64,000 bases of DNA from positions 102,911 to 166,910 of the forward strand of contig JXTB01000139.1 of assembly GCA_002914805.1 (NCBI GenBank), given 5' to 3'. The DNA is from Parasponia andersonii. Its lineage: Eukaryota > Streptophyta > Magnoliopsida > Rosales > Cannabaceae. Of the stretch, positions 22,839-35,353 are shown piece after piece. The notes beneath the pieces were generated by a model. The model searched no databases. It was given only the letters and a program-made list of their open reading frames with translations, and was not told where the DNA came from. Numbering within the stretch: position 1 is the first letter of the stretch; every line of letters begins with the position of its first letter. A program made the translations under genes and the position numbers.

Positions 22839-22984
22839 ACTTTAGTAACATCCTGTATAGTACTATTAACAGTTCACGAGCACAAATATGTATTAACTTA
22901 TTACAATACCCAAATCTACGACCTAATTAAATAATATGTGGAGCAAATTAAATTACAGTCTTATTGGCATAAGTAATGTTGAAA

Positions 22985-24497
22985 CTGTAAGATGTATATT
23001 GTTGCAGATTTTACAATAGCTACGCAAGTGCACGTGCCGAAACAAGTAATATAGTAGTGAGTGAGTATCGTCTCTACAGGGATTGATTACCAAAATTATT
23101 TGTAAAATCTAAATGTCAAACAAGCTAGTTTAACGAATGAGAAATAAAGATTTGTAATAAAATAGCAACAATTTAAAGATGCAAGCAGAAAAGTAAATAT
23201 TAAGCAAAAAATAATGAGATCTAATCAAGTGATTGTGAATCAGTGGTGTGGATAAGATGGGATTATTGAATCCTCCTTGGTTGCAAATCTGGGTTTAATT
23301 GCTGCAGCAACGCCTATGGCAAAATCACTCCAGTAACTGAAAATTCAATCTGTACATATTAATCTTCCGAATTCAATATGTTTAAGGTTCTTTTAAACCA
23401 GATTTGACATATTCCTATGCTAACCCAGTTCTCAAAACATCATTTATAGTATCAATTCTCAATGGGTTTGCATGGTAACAATATATTCCTATACCATTAC
23501 TAATTCAAAGATCTACTAAAGAGATGATTGAATCATACATCATTCAAGCTAAGTCCAACTAAGATTAACCTTTCCAGAATTAATCCTAATTTGTTTATCC
23601 TAATTATTGATGGCCAAGCAACAAAAGGAAATAATAGTGAAGTGCACTTGAACGAACTAGAGGAAAATACCATAAACATTTAAAACAACTTTAATCCATC
23701 ATTACAATCTCAGATTCATCATAATCCCAGTTAAGGGAACTTAGCTCATGGTCTGAAATGTAAAAATCAGCAACCTAAAATGCTCCATAAATTACAGAAA
23801 GTTCAAGAAAAGAAAAAGAAATTAAATACAAAGAAGATTAAAAGAGATAAAGAATGTGCTAGCTGGATGATGGTGGTTTTACTCCTTGCTGTTGCCAGTA
23901 CTCCTCCTTCTTCTTTCTTTCTTCTCTGTACTATTACCTCTCTCCCCTTTCTTTCCTTTTCTGTATATCTCTCCTCGTTCAGCCGCCTCCCCTTTTTTTT
24001 CCTTTCAGTACTCTTTTTCCTTTTATATTAGGGTAAATGAGGTATCCTAGCACACGTGTCAGCCAAATAGAGGGGTAAGGACCACTTTTCTTCATTTCTC
24101 TTTAGCTGGTATTTACTTGTTAGCTGTCAGCACCAGCTATACGAAATATATGCCAGCTGTTCAAAATAAACGCCAGCTGGAAATTGACTCTGCTGTTCAG
24201 TGTTGCTCTAGCGTGCTGCTGCAGCAAAGTTGCTTCCAGCTTTGACTTAAGTTCAGCTTTCCTTTTAGGATGCTGCCATTTAATCTCTGCAGGGCTTAAG
24301 ACCAGATTTCAGCAATTCTAATAAAAATCAAGGGAAATAAGATAGATATTAACTAGATTAGATCTTAAACATCAGCAACGCCAAAAACTAAAATAAAGTA
24401 AAGAAAAGCACCTAAACTATAAAATTTATTCTTCTAAAGCAACTAACCTAAGACTAAAAACACACAAGATAACTCTATTTTCGTAGAGTTATCATAT
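22985..24497 (+). repeat. Repeat-like noncoding block, unclassified
   Basis: Begins near GCAAGTGCACG...CAAGTAATATAG...GAGTATCGTC...CAGGGATTG and ends at a short palindrome ACTCTATTTTCGTAGAGTTATCA. I recognise this start as a word pattern common in dispersed plant repeats, and a related pattern occurs reversed at about 56590-56520. The interior is noncoding with CAGCTG-rich short repeats (24110-24260). No terminal repeat or target duplication could be shown, so the element class is left open. Confidence 0.35.
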
Positions 24498-27099
24498 ATA
24501 TATTAATATTGAATCGAGTGCATAGATGCTTCCAATCCTGTAAAGATCGAAATTTTCGTAGTTTTTGTCACAACGACTCAATCAGGCAAAATTAACTTAG
24601 AGTAGATTTTGCTCAACTGGTTTCGATTGTTGAGGAGTTTGGACATTGCAATGTAGAGGCACGGTACATATCCAACCATAATGGATTGGATGAATTTCGG
24701 TTTTAGACTTGAAAATCCGATGAACCGGTCAAATCCAATCTAACGTATGTAAAAGTATAAAACACATTTTTGTTTATATTAGTCTAGGTAACATTAATTA
24801 AATTAATTTATACTTGCAAAAGCTTTATTTGTTAATTAGAGATTTTTTTCTTGGATTTGTAGACTACTTATTGTATGCATTGAACATAGAAGTATAACTA
24901 AGTTAATTATGATGCATATGACTACTTTGTAAAGTAACGAAGAGTTTATATATAGATTCTCCTAGGTCAGAATGTTGACAAAAAAACTCCTGTTTTTGGA
25001 ATTAAACTTATTGACGACAGTTGTTATTATTGGATTTATTCATTTAGCCTTTTTTTTTTCTGTGTCGTATTCAATCAGTTATATTAGGTTTGGTTTGGAG
25101 AATTAGCTTATTTAGTGGAGGAATTTTATCTTCCAATTTAATATATATTTTAAGATAAATTTTTTATAATAATAGATTTCTTATCTTAAAAAAAAAAAAA
25201 AAGAATAACTAAGTTAACATTGAGGTATTTTTTTTTTCGTTTATGAGTTTGAAAATTAATCTTTAAATTAACCAAGGGGTGAAACATATATCCAATCCAA
25301 TCTAAGCCCAATTGGATTGGATGCCCAACTACAAAATCCAATGTTTCATTAGATTAGATTGGTTTGCATGTGCAAAATCTAGAACCATTATTGAACCCCA
25401 GGCAGAGGTAAGGTTGCTTAATATGTGGATTGGAAGGTCGATATCGAACTTTGCTTGCAAAGACAAAAAACCATGAACTAATTTTCACAAAAATATTTAA
25501 ATATAACGGTTTAGCTATTTTTAAATTTACAGCTATATGATCCAACAAAGTCCTCCTTTAAGCAGTCATAGCTTCTCTCCATGTCTCAACACTTGATGGT
25601 GCATGACTCTTTATAATGATGCCAATCTCATGGCAAGAATCAAAGCATCTACACTAATGGTCTATAGTACTCCGCAAAATTTTGCTATGGACAATTTATG
25701 ACTCATGTGCTTGCTAAGATTTAATCTGTTTTACTATTCTTGTATTTCATCTTAACATTTCTTGTTGATAAAGAATTTGCAAACAAAAAATAAATTAATT
25801 AGCAATAAAGTATAGAAGTTCATGAACAAAAAGAAAAATGACACATAAACTCTGGGAATATTGTTCCCGGTTCCGTGAGGGAACATTATATATGCCATGC
25901 TTATAAACTCTATTTGTGGTAGGTATTTGTATTTTAGACCGAATGGGTACTAACATAGACGCATTTATTAGTGGTTACCAAAAAATAAAATAACACGTAA
26001 ACAGAGACTAGTCAAATGGTCAAATATAAAGTGGATGAGATACTGGTCAAATTATGAAATATGAGGTGAATAAGGCACTGGTTGAATAGTCAATTAAGCA
26101 TGTTTACGACATATTACATGATATGATTAATAGTAATTTTCTACTCATACAATATCGCTCTAAATTAAGCCACATGTGACATTATTTTACATTTCGGTTG
26201 AGTAATGTAACACGTCATTTGTATATGATGATTTATAGAATTATTAGAAAAAGTGATAAAATAATTGTGACAAATTTAATATATAATGAACCAAAAATAT
26301 TCCTATACAAATATGTAACTGTGAGAAGAGGTATGTATATAATGATTCAAACAAATAAAATGAATTAAGGAATATTAGACAACTTTATGCCGAACTTGAG
26401 CAAGGTTACTTTGGGATCTGTCATTGGAATACAGTTCTTTATTAAGTATACATACTTTCATAAAATCTGTTATATGGCTTAACATATCCGTTTAACTGAA
26501 TGACGGTTATTGAGATTAATTAATTCAAAAGAAAATCAGTCATTACCCGTAAACTTATGTGCACGTGTAAAATATATATATATCTATATATATATTCGCA
26601 TATTTATTAGATAAGGAGCACTTTAGTTTCTATGTGAAATTTTATGTTATTAATCATAAAAAAAAATAGATAAGTATAAAAGCATTTTACGAATAAGAAA
26701 TATATCTGTTACTTGGGGTGAAATTAAGATGCTTCAATTAATTAATATAAAAATAAAGGAAACAATGTCAAAAGATTGGATGGGAGAGTACAACTCCCGT
26801 AATCTAAGAACTTGGATCAATAACTGGAGATGGACTACCCGCACTTAATAATATTTATGATACCGATGGTGTATTTCATATTAACTTCTCATTTTATTAA
26901 ACTATCACTTTTTTTTTCCTCTTGTCATATATGTTTCCATGTTCTCTCTTGAATCTTTTTTTTTTTTTCCAATCTTCCTTGTCACTCTTTTTTTCTTTTA
27001 GGCTTTCCTCGTTGGCATCTTTTCCTGTCATACCCTCCTATTTATGGGTGGAGGCTTGGGTTTGTTAACCAATTCAGGTTGTGTGTGGCAGGCAGTTAG
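24498..27099. other. Intergenic DNA without recognisable gene
   Basis: AT-rich with homopolymer T and A runs (about 25052, 25187-25202, 26908, 26957-26969). Words such as CCAATCCAATC and GGATTGGATG recur around 24680-24740 and 25285-25360. No protein family was recognised in any frame. Confidence 0.5.
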
Positions 27100-27568
27100 T
27101 GTTAAAAATAAACTTGTTTAAGTTCTTAAGAAGTGTTTGAAGCCCATCAACATATAGTCCAATAAGTTAAAGTTAGCCCAAGTGCAAAATTCATAAAAGA
27201 AAAAAGTCCAAATCTAACTTAAAGAAGCCTTCCACCTAGAATCTTCTAGTGTTAGCTAGATATTAGCTTTTTACATGTGAATTATTTGATTACTTAGATT
27301 ATTATTAGAAGTGTATAGAAGAAAATATATGTGGCTTAAGGATTTTAGTAATTGTTTATTTGTGTGGTTCTCATTGTTTCTCATATAGTATAAATACCCC
27401 TCCTCATTTGAGTTCTAAGTATCAAGTAAGAAGTAAAGCTTCTAGAGTGAAGAAAAGAGAGAAAGAAGCATAACTTCTAGTGAGTGAGTAAGTTTAAAGA
27501 ATGAAGTTGAGAATTTTCTCTTGTAAAAGTTTTTGAGTAAATAATAAAGTTTATTTTACTTTCCAAAA
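27100..27568 (+). repeat. 5' LTR of the copia element
   Basis: 469 bp, TGTTAAAAATAAAC to CTTTCCAAAA, clearly homologous along its full length to 39388-39857. It carries the TATA box noted separately. Confidence 0.92.
27389..27396 (+). promoter_or_regulatory. TATA box in the copia 5' LTR
   Basis: TATAAATA preceded by TCATATAG. The same box sits at 39677-39684 in the 3' LTR. The downstream CATTTGAGTTCTAAG...CAAG region would contain the RNA start. Position conserved between both LTRs. Confidence 0.65.
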
Positions 27569-27571
27569 AAG

Positions 27572-27584
27572 TGGTATCAGAACC
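27572..27584 (+). other. Primer-binding site of the copia element
   Basis: TGGTATCAGAACC, complementary to the 3' end of initiator Met-tRNA, three bases after the 5' LTR. Confidence 0.85.
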
Positions 27585-27791
27585 AGGTTATGAGTTCTCA
27601 TGAAATTCTAAGTATGCTCTGTGGTTGCAGTTTTGACTGATCTTCTACATCAGAAAAGAATTCTTGAGATTGAGAGTATTATCTATTTGTTCCAAACATA
27701 CTACTATTACAAATCAAATCAAAGAGTTCGACGAGACAAAAACACTGCCGCAAAAATCAGCCTAATCGGAGTCCAAACGACTCTGAACGAG

Positions 27792-28205
27792 CACTATAAC
27801 AAAAAAGGCCTTTCAAGGCACTTTATAAGTGCCTTGAAAGGCCTTTTACAGCGCCCAGAAAAGCGCCTTGGTTGCAGGTGCCGTAATAGGTCTTGGTTAC
27901 GAATGCGCTTATAAGACACCGTGGAAGGTCTACCAAGGCGACTATTAGGCACCGTGAAAGGCATCTTCCACAGTGCTTTATAAGCGCCTTAGTATTTAGA
28001 TACCAAGGCCCTTATAAAGCGTCGTAAAAAATGTCTACCAAGGCGCTTTGAAGGCACCGTGAAAGGCATCTTCTACGGTGCCTGTTAAGCGCCTTAGTAT
28101 CTAAATACTAAGGCGCTTAAAAGGCGCCGTAGAAGATATCTTTCACAGCGCCTCCAAGGTACCTTGGTAGATAAAATCTTCCTCGATGCCTTATAAATGC
28201 CATGG
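27792..28205. repeat. Left subterminal repeat array of CACTA element 2
   Basis: Many copies in both orientations of a motif like CAAGGCGCTTATAAGGCACCGTGAAAGG and ACCAAGG. These are putative binding sites for the TNPA-like protein. The unit is unrelated in sequence to that of CACTA element 1, so the two elements belong to different families. Confidence 0.8.
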
Positions 28206-28899
28206 TATATATTTTCAGAGGATATTTGTAACGTATTTGTCTATACTACCCCCTGAAATTTTATAAATGTAATCCAAATTCATTACATACACTAAATATT
28301 TGAAATAAAATAGAGTATAAATATATATTTATATACTAATATTAAATTAACATAATAACTTGATCATAATTATATTCATATAGTCTATATAAACTAAGTA
28401 TATATATACATTAGTTTTCTAAGCCAAACTAACATGATCATCAAAGATTACATATAGTTTAAATAAATAAAGATTAAGAACCTCAAATGAGAAATTGTAA
28501 TAGTTTTTCGACCCACTCTTTAAGAAGTCTGTTGATATCATCCTTTGTATAGAAATCTTGTTCATTAAACTACAAATTCAAACACCTTATTTGTTAGAAA
28601 GTTATCAATCAAACTATAAATTAAAATAGAACTAATTAAACATATGGTTACATACTATTGTGGTAAATAATTTAACCTTGGCATGTTCAATGACTTCTCT
28701 CATAAATTTACATATGTAGAATCCGCATTCAACACTTATCGGTTGTCTTAGGCACTATACATAAGCATAAAGTAAACATAAGAAATTTTAATTAATCTTC
28801 CACCCAACAAGTGTTATTAATTCAAGTTCAGTACCTTTTGAGTAGTGAAGATGTTCCTACAGCCACTATTGGATTTACATGTATCTCTTGTAGTTACAC

Positions 28900-30133
28900 T
28901 TCTTTCCTTTGAGCTTCTGGCCGTGAAGGAGTTGTATTAGAACCATCAACATTACTTTGTTATCCTGCTTGAATCTTAGTAATTTCTGCTTTGAACTGTT
29001 CTTCTTGTTCTTCAAGCAATTGTTGCATCTTGCGTGTTTGTTCATCTTGCCATTGTTTCAAATCAAATGATTGTTGCTTCTTTGTTGGAGCAGGTTGATA
29101 AAAATATTGTATGTGGCTAACATGAAATTCCATTCTCTGTACACGTCCAGAATATTCAGGAGTGCCTAAAGCCATTGTTAAGATATCATTAGAACTATCT
29201 ATCTCGAGATTTTCCTCTTGGAATTGTTGATTATAATCTTCCTACAAAATATGTACAGAATTGAACATTAGACTATGCTATACTTTTAACAAAATTACAA
29301 ATTAATATAATCAATATGTTGCAATAAGCAACTTACAATTCTATCAACTATCACTTTAATTTCCTCAGTTTGACCTTTTTTAGGGACGCGTCCTCTACTT
29401 TATATCTCGAATCTATCAATACCACATCGGCCTTCGTCTTTTTCAATCTTAGCTTCTAATCCAGCATAACCCAAGCAAGACATATGATGTGGATTTTTAT
29501 TTTGCGTTGCTCTTCCCTGTTATACTTTCCTAACTTCCTCCCATTCTGCACTTATTCTTTTCTTAACAAACTCATCCCAAACTTTAGGTTCAATCCATGG
29601 TGCATATGATGCTGAAGGGTGCTCGAATAACTCTGAACAAGTATGTCTATACTCATAAATCAGTTCAGTTGTAATCCTAGACTTAAAATCTCTCCACATT
29701 TTCTCACAACTTTTTAAAGTTTCTTTTTTTGCTTTGTAGTCCAATACAAATGTTTCCTACAATGTAAAAGAAATAATGTTAATACCAAATATATATTCTA
29801 ATAAATATGAAATAAAAAGATTCATGTTCATACCAATATTATATGCCAGAGCTCATCTTTTAGGTCCGTTGATACAAGCGTCCAGTTATCAATATTTATT
29901 GGGATCTTGCGACGAACCATAAGGCCATAAAAACTCGCCAAATGTTTACCTTCATCCCCAATTGGTTGTCCCCATTCATTGTACATGACAACTTCTTTTT
30001 TGTTATCACTTCTTTTTATAATCAACTCATTCATTTGAGTCGTTTCTCTTGGTTTCTTTTTGTGTTTTCTTTCATCTTGACTACTTTGTGATGGTGTAAA
30101 TTGATAAACATCATCTGCACCTTCATTTTCCAT
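28900..30133 (-). pseudogene. TNPA-like protein of CACTA element 2 (Transposase_24)
   Basis: Putative subterminal-repeat binding protein. Exon-like block 1 (30133-29828) begins MENEGADDVYQF and includes GQPIGDEGKHLASFYGLMVR and NIDNW; its GT-type end at 29828 fits a splice site. Block 2 (about 29755-29345) includes KMWRDFKSRITTELIYEY and PKVWDEFVKKRISAEW, typical of the Transposase_24 family. Block 3 (about 29190-28900) has ALGTPEYSGRVQRM, then a Lys/Glu/Gln-rich coiled coil (QQLLEEQEEQFKAEI). Stops at 29520 and near 29400 and 28960 suggest decay. Intron limits are inferred from frame changes. Confidence 0.72.
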
Positions 30134-30326
30134 ATCAATAATTACCTGTTAAATAATAAAACCGCAAATGTAGATCAAAAATTAAGATAGAAAATAATAA
30201 GCATGTAAACATAAGAGATAATATATTTAAAAAAATAAAACATCAATCCATAAAGATATAAAAATGAAACATAAATATATAACTTATTTGATATGTATCT
30301 CATTGGTTTTTTTTTTGATTATCAAT

Positions 30327-33300
30327 CTAAATACGTTCACCATCATCTCGTAAACATGTAACATCACTTTCATTAACGTCTTCTATCAAAGTCTCCACCG
30401 AAACTCCTTTTGAGAATATTTCATGAGCAACAAGTATTTCGTTCTAATCTTCAACTCCTAAATTTTGATATTCTTTTGGTTTTGTTGCAAGAACAATTGA
30501 CCATCGAGCATCAAGTGGATCATTGGCATAAAATACTTATTTTGCTTATGTTGCCAATATAAATGGATCATTCTTGTGACCTATCCAGAAATCAACTAAA
30601 GTGAAGCCTAACTCATCTTTTCTAACCCCATGATTACTCTCCACCCATTGACACATAAACACCGAGAACCGAAATGTGACAAAATCAAGTTTCCAAATTT
30701 CCTCGATAACGCCATAGTATACTATATCACCCTCTATTGGGTTTTTATCCTTCAAACTTGAAAATTGTATGGTTTTTGCAACAATACTTACTCCACTATT
30801 TTGGGTTATTCTTATGTTATCGCGATCTCTTGTGCAAAAATAAACACTGTTAACTTGATAAGCATTATACTTAATTATATCCAATGATGGTCTACGTGAT
30901 ATCCATTTCAATGTATCAGATAGATTATGTGTTGCCTTGTTCATTTCAACTATAATCTATTAAAAATGCAAAATTAACAATTAGAAAACCCAACATATTA
31001 GTACTCATACTCTAAAATAGGGAAAAAATGAAATCAAATTATTAATTATAACAACTAATTGGAATTACCCGTTCGAGAAACTAACTAATAAAAGTTCGAT
31101 GATGTTCATCATGGATCCACTTTTCTCTTTTTGATTTCATTGAGAATTGTGTTTTGATCCAATCTATATACTCCCTTCAACAAATCATCCCCAAAGTAAA
31201 CCATTATTATTAAAGAATTCAACATTCAATCAATACAAATCGAATTCACAATAAAACTTACATGATGAAAGGTTGGACTTTAGCTATATTTTGTAACACA
31301 GTACGATATGCTTGGTCTAGTTGTTCTTGTTTAACTGTACACACGACACCATTACTTATGCTTTTATTAATATTTGAAGATGTGGATACTCTGATAGCTT
31401 CTACATTTGCCAAATACTCAGAACAAAACTCAACAGCTTCTTCTGCGATATAACACTCTACAATGCATCCTTCTGGCCAGCTTCGATTTCTAATATATCC
31501 TTTTAGAATTTTCATGTATCTCTCAAATNAATACGGACCTGATCACTATAGGTAGCAGATGTTGCATTAGTGTATGACAATCATGAGATTTAAGTCCAAC
31601 TAGTTTCAAATTGTTCATATCCACTAATATTCTAATATTAGAAGAATAGCCTTTAGGAACCTTCATATTAAATAAAGATTGACATAATTGATATTTTTCT
31701 TCCTTTTTCAATGTGAAGCAAGTAGGGGATAAATATGTTCGCTTCTCCCCCACTTTAGGAACTAACTCTTTTCAAACACCCATATCAACAAGATCCATGT
31801 ACCAATTCTATCCTTATTCTTCCCTGGAATATTGAAAAAGTTCCAATTATACTATCACATATGTTCTTCTCAATATGCATGATATCTAAGTTATGTCTCA
31901 GAAGTAAATATTGTCAATACTCCAACTCAAAGAATATATATTTCTTCTTCCAACAACTCTTTAGGGTTTTTACAACTTTCATATTACTGTGTCTTTTTCT
32001 TTTCTACTGATATCATTTATTTTAACCTTTCCAAGCCTAAATTCGAGCTTAGAGACTGTTTCTAGTATCTTTGTCCCAGTTAAAGGTTGTGGTGCCAATT
32101 CAAATTCTTGAGAATAATTAAATGCTTTTTTCCAATTTTTGTATACATGTTTGTGAGGTAAAAATCTTCTATGGCCTACATAACTCAATTTTCTAGCATG
32201 TGTTAAGAACTGACAACTTGTTTTCTCATCACAAATAGGACATGCTTTATATCTTTTAGTGGAAAACCTAGACAAATTCCCATATGCAGGGAAGTCATTG
32301 ATTGTCCATAGTAAGACAGCCTTGAGATTAAATTTTTCATCCTTATATGCATCATAAGCTTTCACAACATCATTCCACAAACTGTTCAACTCATTAATCA
32401 ACGGGGCTAAATATACATCAATGTCATTACCAGGTTGTCTAGGTCCTGATATTAACATTGTAGAAGTGTAAACTTTCTTTTCATACACAACCATGGAGGA
32501 AGATTATATATTACAAGCATTACAGGCCAACAACTGTATTTACTACTTAGAGTTGTATGAGGATTAATACCATCTGCAGATAGGCCAAGACGAAGATTCA
32601 TTGGATCACTTCTAAAAGAAGGCCATTTGTAATCTATTGTTTTCCAAGCCGGTGAATCGGCTGGATGTCTAAGTTTACTATATTCTATCTTCTCATTCGC
32701 ATGCCATATTAGATCTTTAACATGCTCACGATTTCGGAATAGACTGGTAAAACGAGGAATTGGAGGAATATACCACAAAACTTTAGCAGGGGTTTCAACT
32801 TTTACCTATTTAGAATTCTTATTCTGTTGCCACCTAGGCTCACCACATACTAGACAATAAATTGCATTTTTAAATTTCTTTCGATATAAAATACAATCAT
32901 TTGTGTAAGCGTGAATTTTCTCATATTGCATACCTAATGAGCATAAAGTCTTTTTAGCCTCATAAAAGGAAGGTGGCATCTCATTATCATTTGATAATAT
33001 TTCTCCTAGTAAAGCTAACAAGTCTGAAAAACTCTTATCACTCCATCCATGTCTTGCTTTCAAATTATACAATTTCAACAATGCAAACAACTTTATAAAT
33101 TTCGTACAACCCGGATAGATCAGTTTCTCAGTATCATTAAGCAATGATTGAAACTTAATAGGATCTACATCTGTTTCATACTATGCATCATCAATCATTT
33201 CAAAAAGATCATCATTTAAATCTAACTCATAATCATCTCTTATACTTTCTTTGATGAAAATCCGGTAATTGGAACCTTTTCACCATGCAAAATCCATTGT

Positions 33301-33503
33301 TTATAACTTTGATCTATTCCATTGAAATATATGTGTTCTTTTATCTTTTTAAAACCTATCTTTTGCAAAATTCCACATTTAATACACGGACATGGAATTA
33401 AATTGGAATCTTTGACATTTTCAATAGCAAACTCCAAAAAGCTATCAACTCCCTTTCTATATTCAGTCGATAGTCTATCCGCCTATATCCATTCCTTATC
33501 CAT
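30327..33503 (-). pseudogene. TNP2-type transposase of CACTA element 2, broken
   Basis: The catalytic protein of the element. Order on the minus strand: transposase-associated domain starting MDKEWI (33503) with CPCIKCG; linker; Transposase_21 block with RHPADSPAWKTIDYKWPSF, DGINPH, YSCWPVMLVIYNLPPWLCM (32778-32480), a frameshift, then GPRQPGNDIDVYLAPLI, WTINDFPAYGNLS and ACPICDE (32480-31979); KLVGLKSHDCHTLMQHLLP (about 31600); DUF4218 tail MKILKGYIRNRSWPEGC (31515-31258); DUF4216 block (30944-30440) with FWIGHKNDPFILAT; and a terminal acidic stretch ending TAG at 30327. Damage includes a TAG after MDKEWI, the frameshift near 32480, and loss of the DUF4218 middle at the N base 31529. Confidence 0.85.
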
Positions 33504-33536
33504 TTTAAGCACATTTGAAAAAAAAATAAATAAATA

Positions 33537-34725
33537 AACAACTGATATAAAAACTAACTAAATTGAGTACCATAAAAAATTGTACATAATCTCCCCTATT
33601 TCTAGCATTAACCAATTGAGTAACTAAACTACTGATTATAAATTAACACTCATTTTAAATTATTCTTATATTTCTAAGTATTACTAAATTCAGAACTTAA
33701 TTTATTCTTAAATAGTCTCATTTGTTACAAACAATTTGTCAATCAACCAAATATAACATATGACAAAATAATATCAACACAAATAATAAACTCAACCAAT
33801 CCCACACAATTATAACATCATCATCTCACCACAATATACAATTTCTTCTATGATATCATATCTCATCTAGTTTAAATTTTTGAAAATAATAAGATAAAAC
33901 CAATGTGAAAGTGACATGCATAAGTCAATAAAAGAAAAAAATTTGAGAAAACATACCTCAGTTTGCTAATTCACAAGTAATCTAAGTACTAACTTCTACT
34001 ATAACCTATACGCAAATTAAAATGATAAATAAAATTAAACATCTATAATCCACAATACTTTAAATTAAACATTGAATATGTAAATTTCTAATAAACTATA
34101 TAATATTCAATTAAAATTGCATAAATTTTGATTAATTGACACTAAGGATGAAAATTAAAAAGCATAACCTAATATATGATTTCTAGTAAATAAACATGAA
34201 ATTGGTATAAATTCGTATAACACACCTTCAATTTGAAACTTTTACAACTAAATAAACTCATATTTCACCTAAAATAAAAAAAAAATAGCAACAAAATAAT
34301 AATAAATTCGGATTAATTTGCACTTAAATAGTAAAACATACCCAAAAATAAGATTTCTACTAAATAAATAGTCTAACTCGGCATTACAAGAGTAAAGATT
34401 ATCAATACACGCTCAAGATATTCATATTTGATAAATTAGGGTTCCAAATATAAACTCTTTCAAATATAACTTAAAACATGAAATTTCTACAAAATAATTG
34501 GTCAAAATCATGGTTAAGACAATGGGTAATCTAAGTTTAGTGACAAAAACGAGTTTAAAAGCTTAAACATACCTTGTTTACTCGAAAAAATGGTGAAAAT
34601 GGTGGAAGGAGGAGACTGGTCACGGCTAGAAGTGAAGAGGGAAAAAGGTTAGAAAAGTAAGAGAGAAGTGACATGGCCTCGTTTTTTTGGGTCCTTTATA
34701 TAGGGTCCCTACCTCTGCACCATAT
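33537..34725. other. Noncoding leader region of CACTA element 2
   Basis: AT-rich DNA between the transposase start and the right subterminal array, presumably the promoter and leader introns of the minus-strand genes. Nothing else was recognised. Confidence 0.5.
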
Positions 34726-35035
34726 GGGCGCCGAGAAGAGTATACCACGATGCCTTATGGACGCCGTGAAAGTTAAATATCACGGCACTTTTTAGGCGCC
34801 ATGATAGATGTGTATCACGGCGCCTATGTGAAAGTTATATCGAACGGTACTTTTTAGGCACCGTAGTATTTCTCTGTTTATCACGGCGCTTGTTAAGCGC
34901 CATGATAGTTAATCAATTATAATGTCGCTTCCATACACACGCCGTGATAGTACACATTTTTAAGCACCGTGATAGTTAATCAATTATCACAGCGCTTCCA
35001 TACACGCGTCGTGATAGTACACATTTTTAGCAGTA
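34725..35035. repeat. Right subterminal repeat array of CACTA element 2
   Basis: Copies of ATCACGGCGC...AGGCGCCATGATAG in alternating orientation, ending TTTTTAGCAGTA. The motif is a variant of the left-end array (GGCGCCGTGA core). Confidence 0.75.
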
Positions 35036-35038
35036 GAG

Positions 35039-35353
35039 TTGTCGAAAGTTTGATGTCATAACTGATTCAACTCACTGAGTTAAGCCGAGTTAGAGCCGTT
35101 TGACCAAGCCGTCATAACCATTGACCGAGCCGTTAGAGCCGTTGACCAAGCCGTCAGAGCCATTGGATCATGCCGTTGACTACGCCGTCAGAGCCATTGA
35201 CCAATCCATTGACCTAACTGTTGACCGTTGACTGAATATTGACTTTGACCGTTGACTTTGACCAGTTGATATACAAGTCAATCTTAAAGTTTTTCGACAT
35301 TCTGAATCAATCTATGTAGTCGAAATTTTCAAAAGCTTACTCTGTTAAGAGTA
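35039..35353 (+). repeat. Copia leader with short tandem repeats
   Basis: Untranslated leader between primer site and gag, resumed after the CACTA insert. At about 35085-35255 it consists of imperfect copies of GAGCCGTTGACCAAGCC and related words (GACCGTTGACTTTGACC), some 18-20 bp each. Confidence 0.6.

Larger units (their letters stand above)
27792..35035 (-). mobile_element. CACTA DNA transposon nested in the copia leader
   Basis: 7.24 kb with its genes on the minus strand. The left end is CACTATAACAAAAAAGGCC. The right end, read in reverse, is TACTGCTAAAAATGTG, lacking the outermost three bases of the expected CACTA. The 3-bp GAG occurs on both sides (27789-27791 and 35036-35038), and removing the element restores a continuous copia leader. 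Subterminal arrays based on AAGGCGC/GGCGCCGTGA occupy both ends. It encodes TNP2-type transposase remains (33503-30327) and a TNPA-like protein (30133-28900), the usual two-gene plan. An undetermined base at 31529 coincides with a missing piece of the transposase. Confidence 0.9.

Noticed and set aside
15975..22844. Target duplication around the gypsy chromovirus
   Set aside because: The flanking pentamers GGTCT and CTTTA do not match; the element ends are decayed.
27792..28205. Regularly recurring AAGGCGC words as a CRISPR-like array
   Set aside because: Repeats are in both orientations, variable in spacing, and lie at a CACTA end in a plant genome; they are subterminal repeats.
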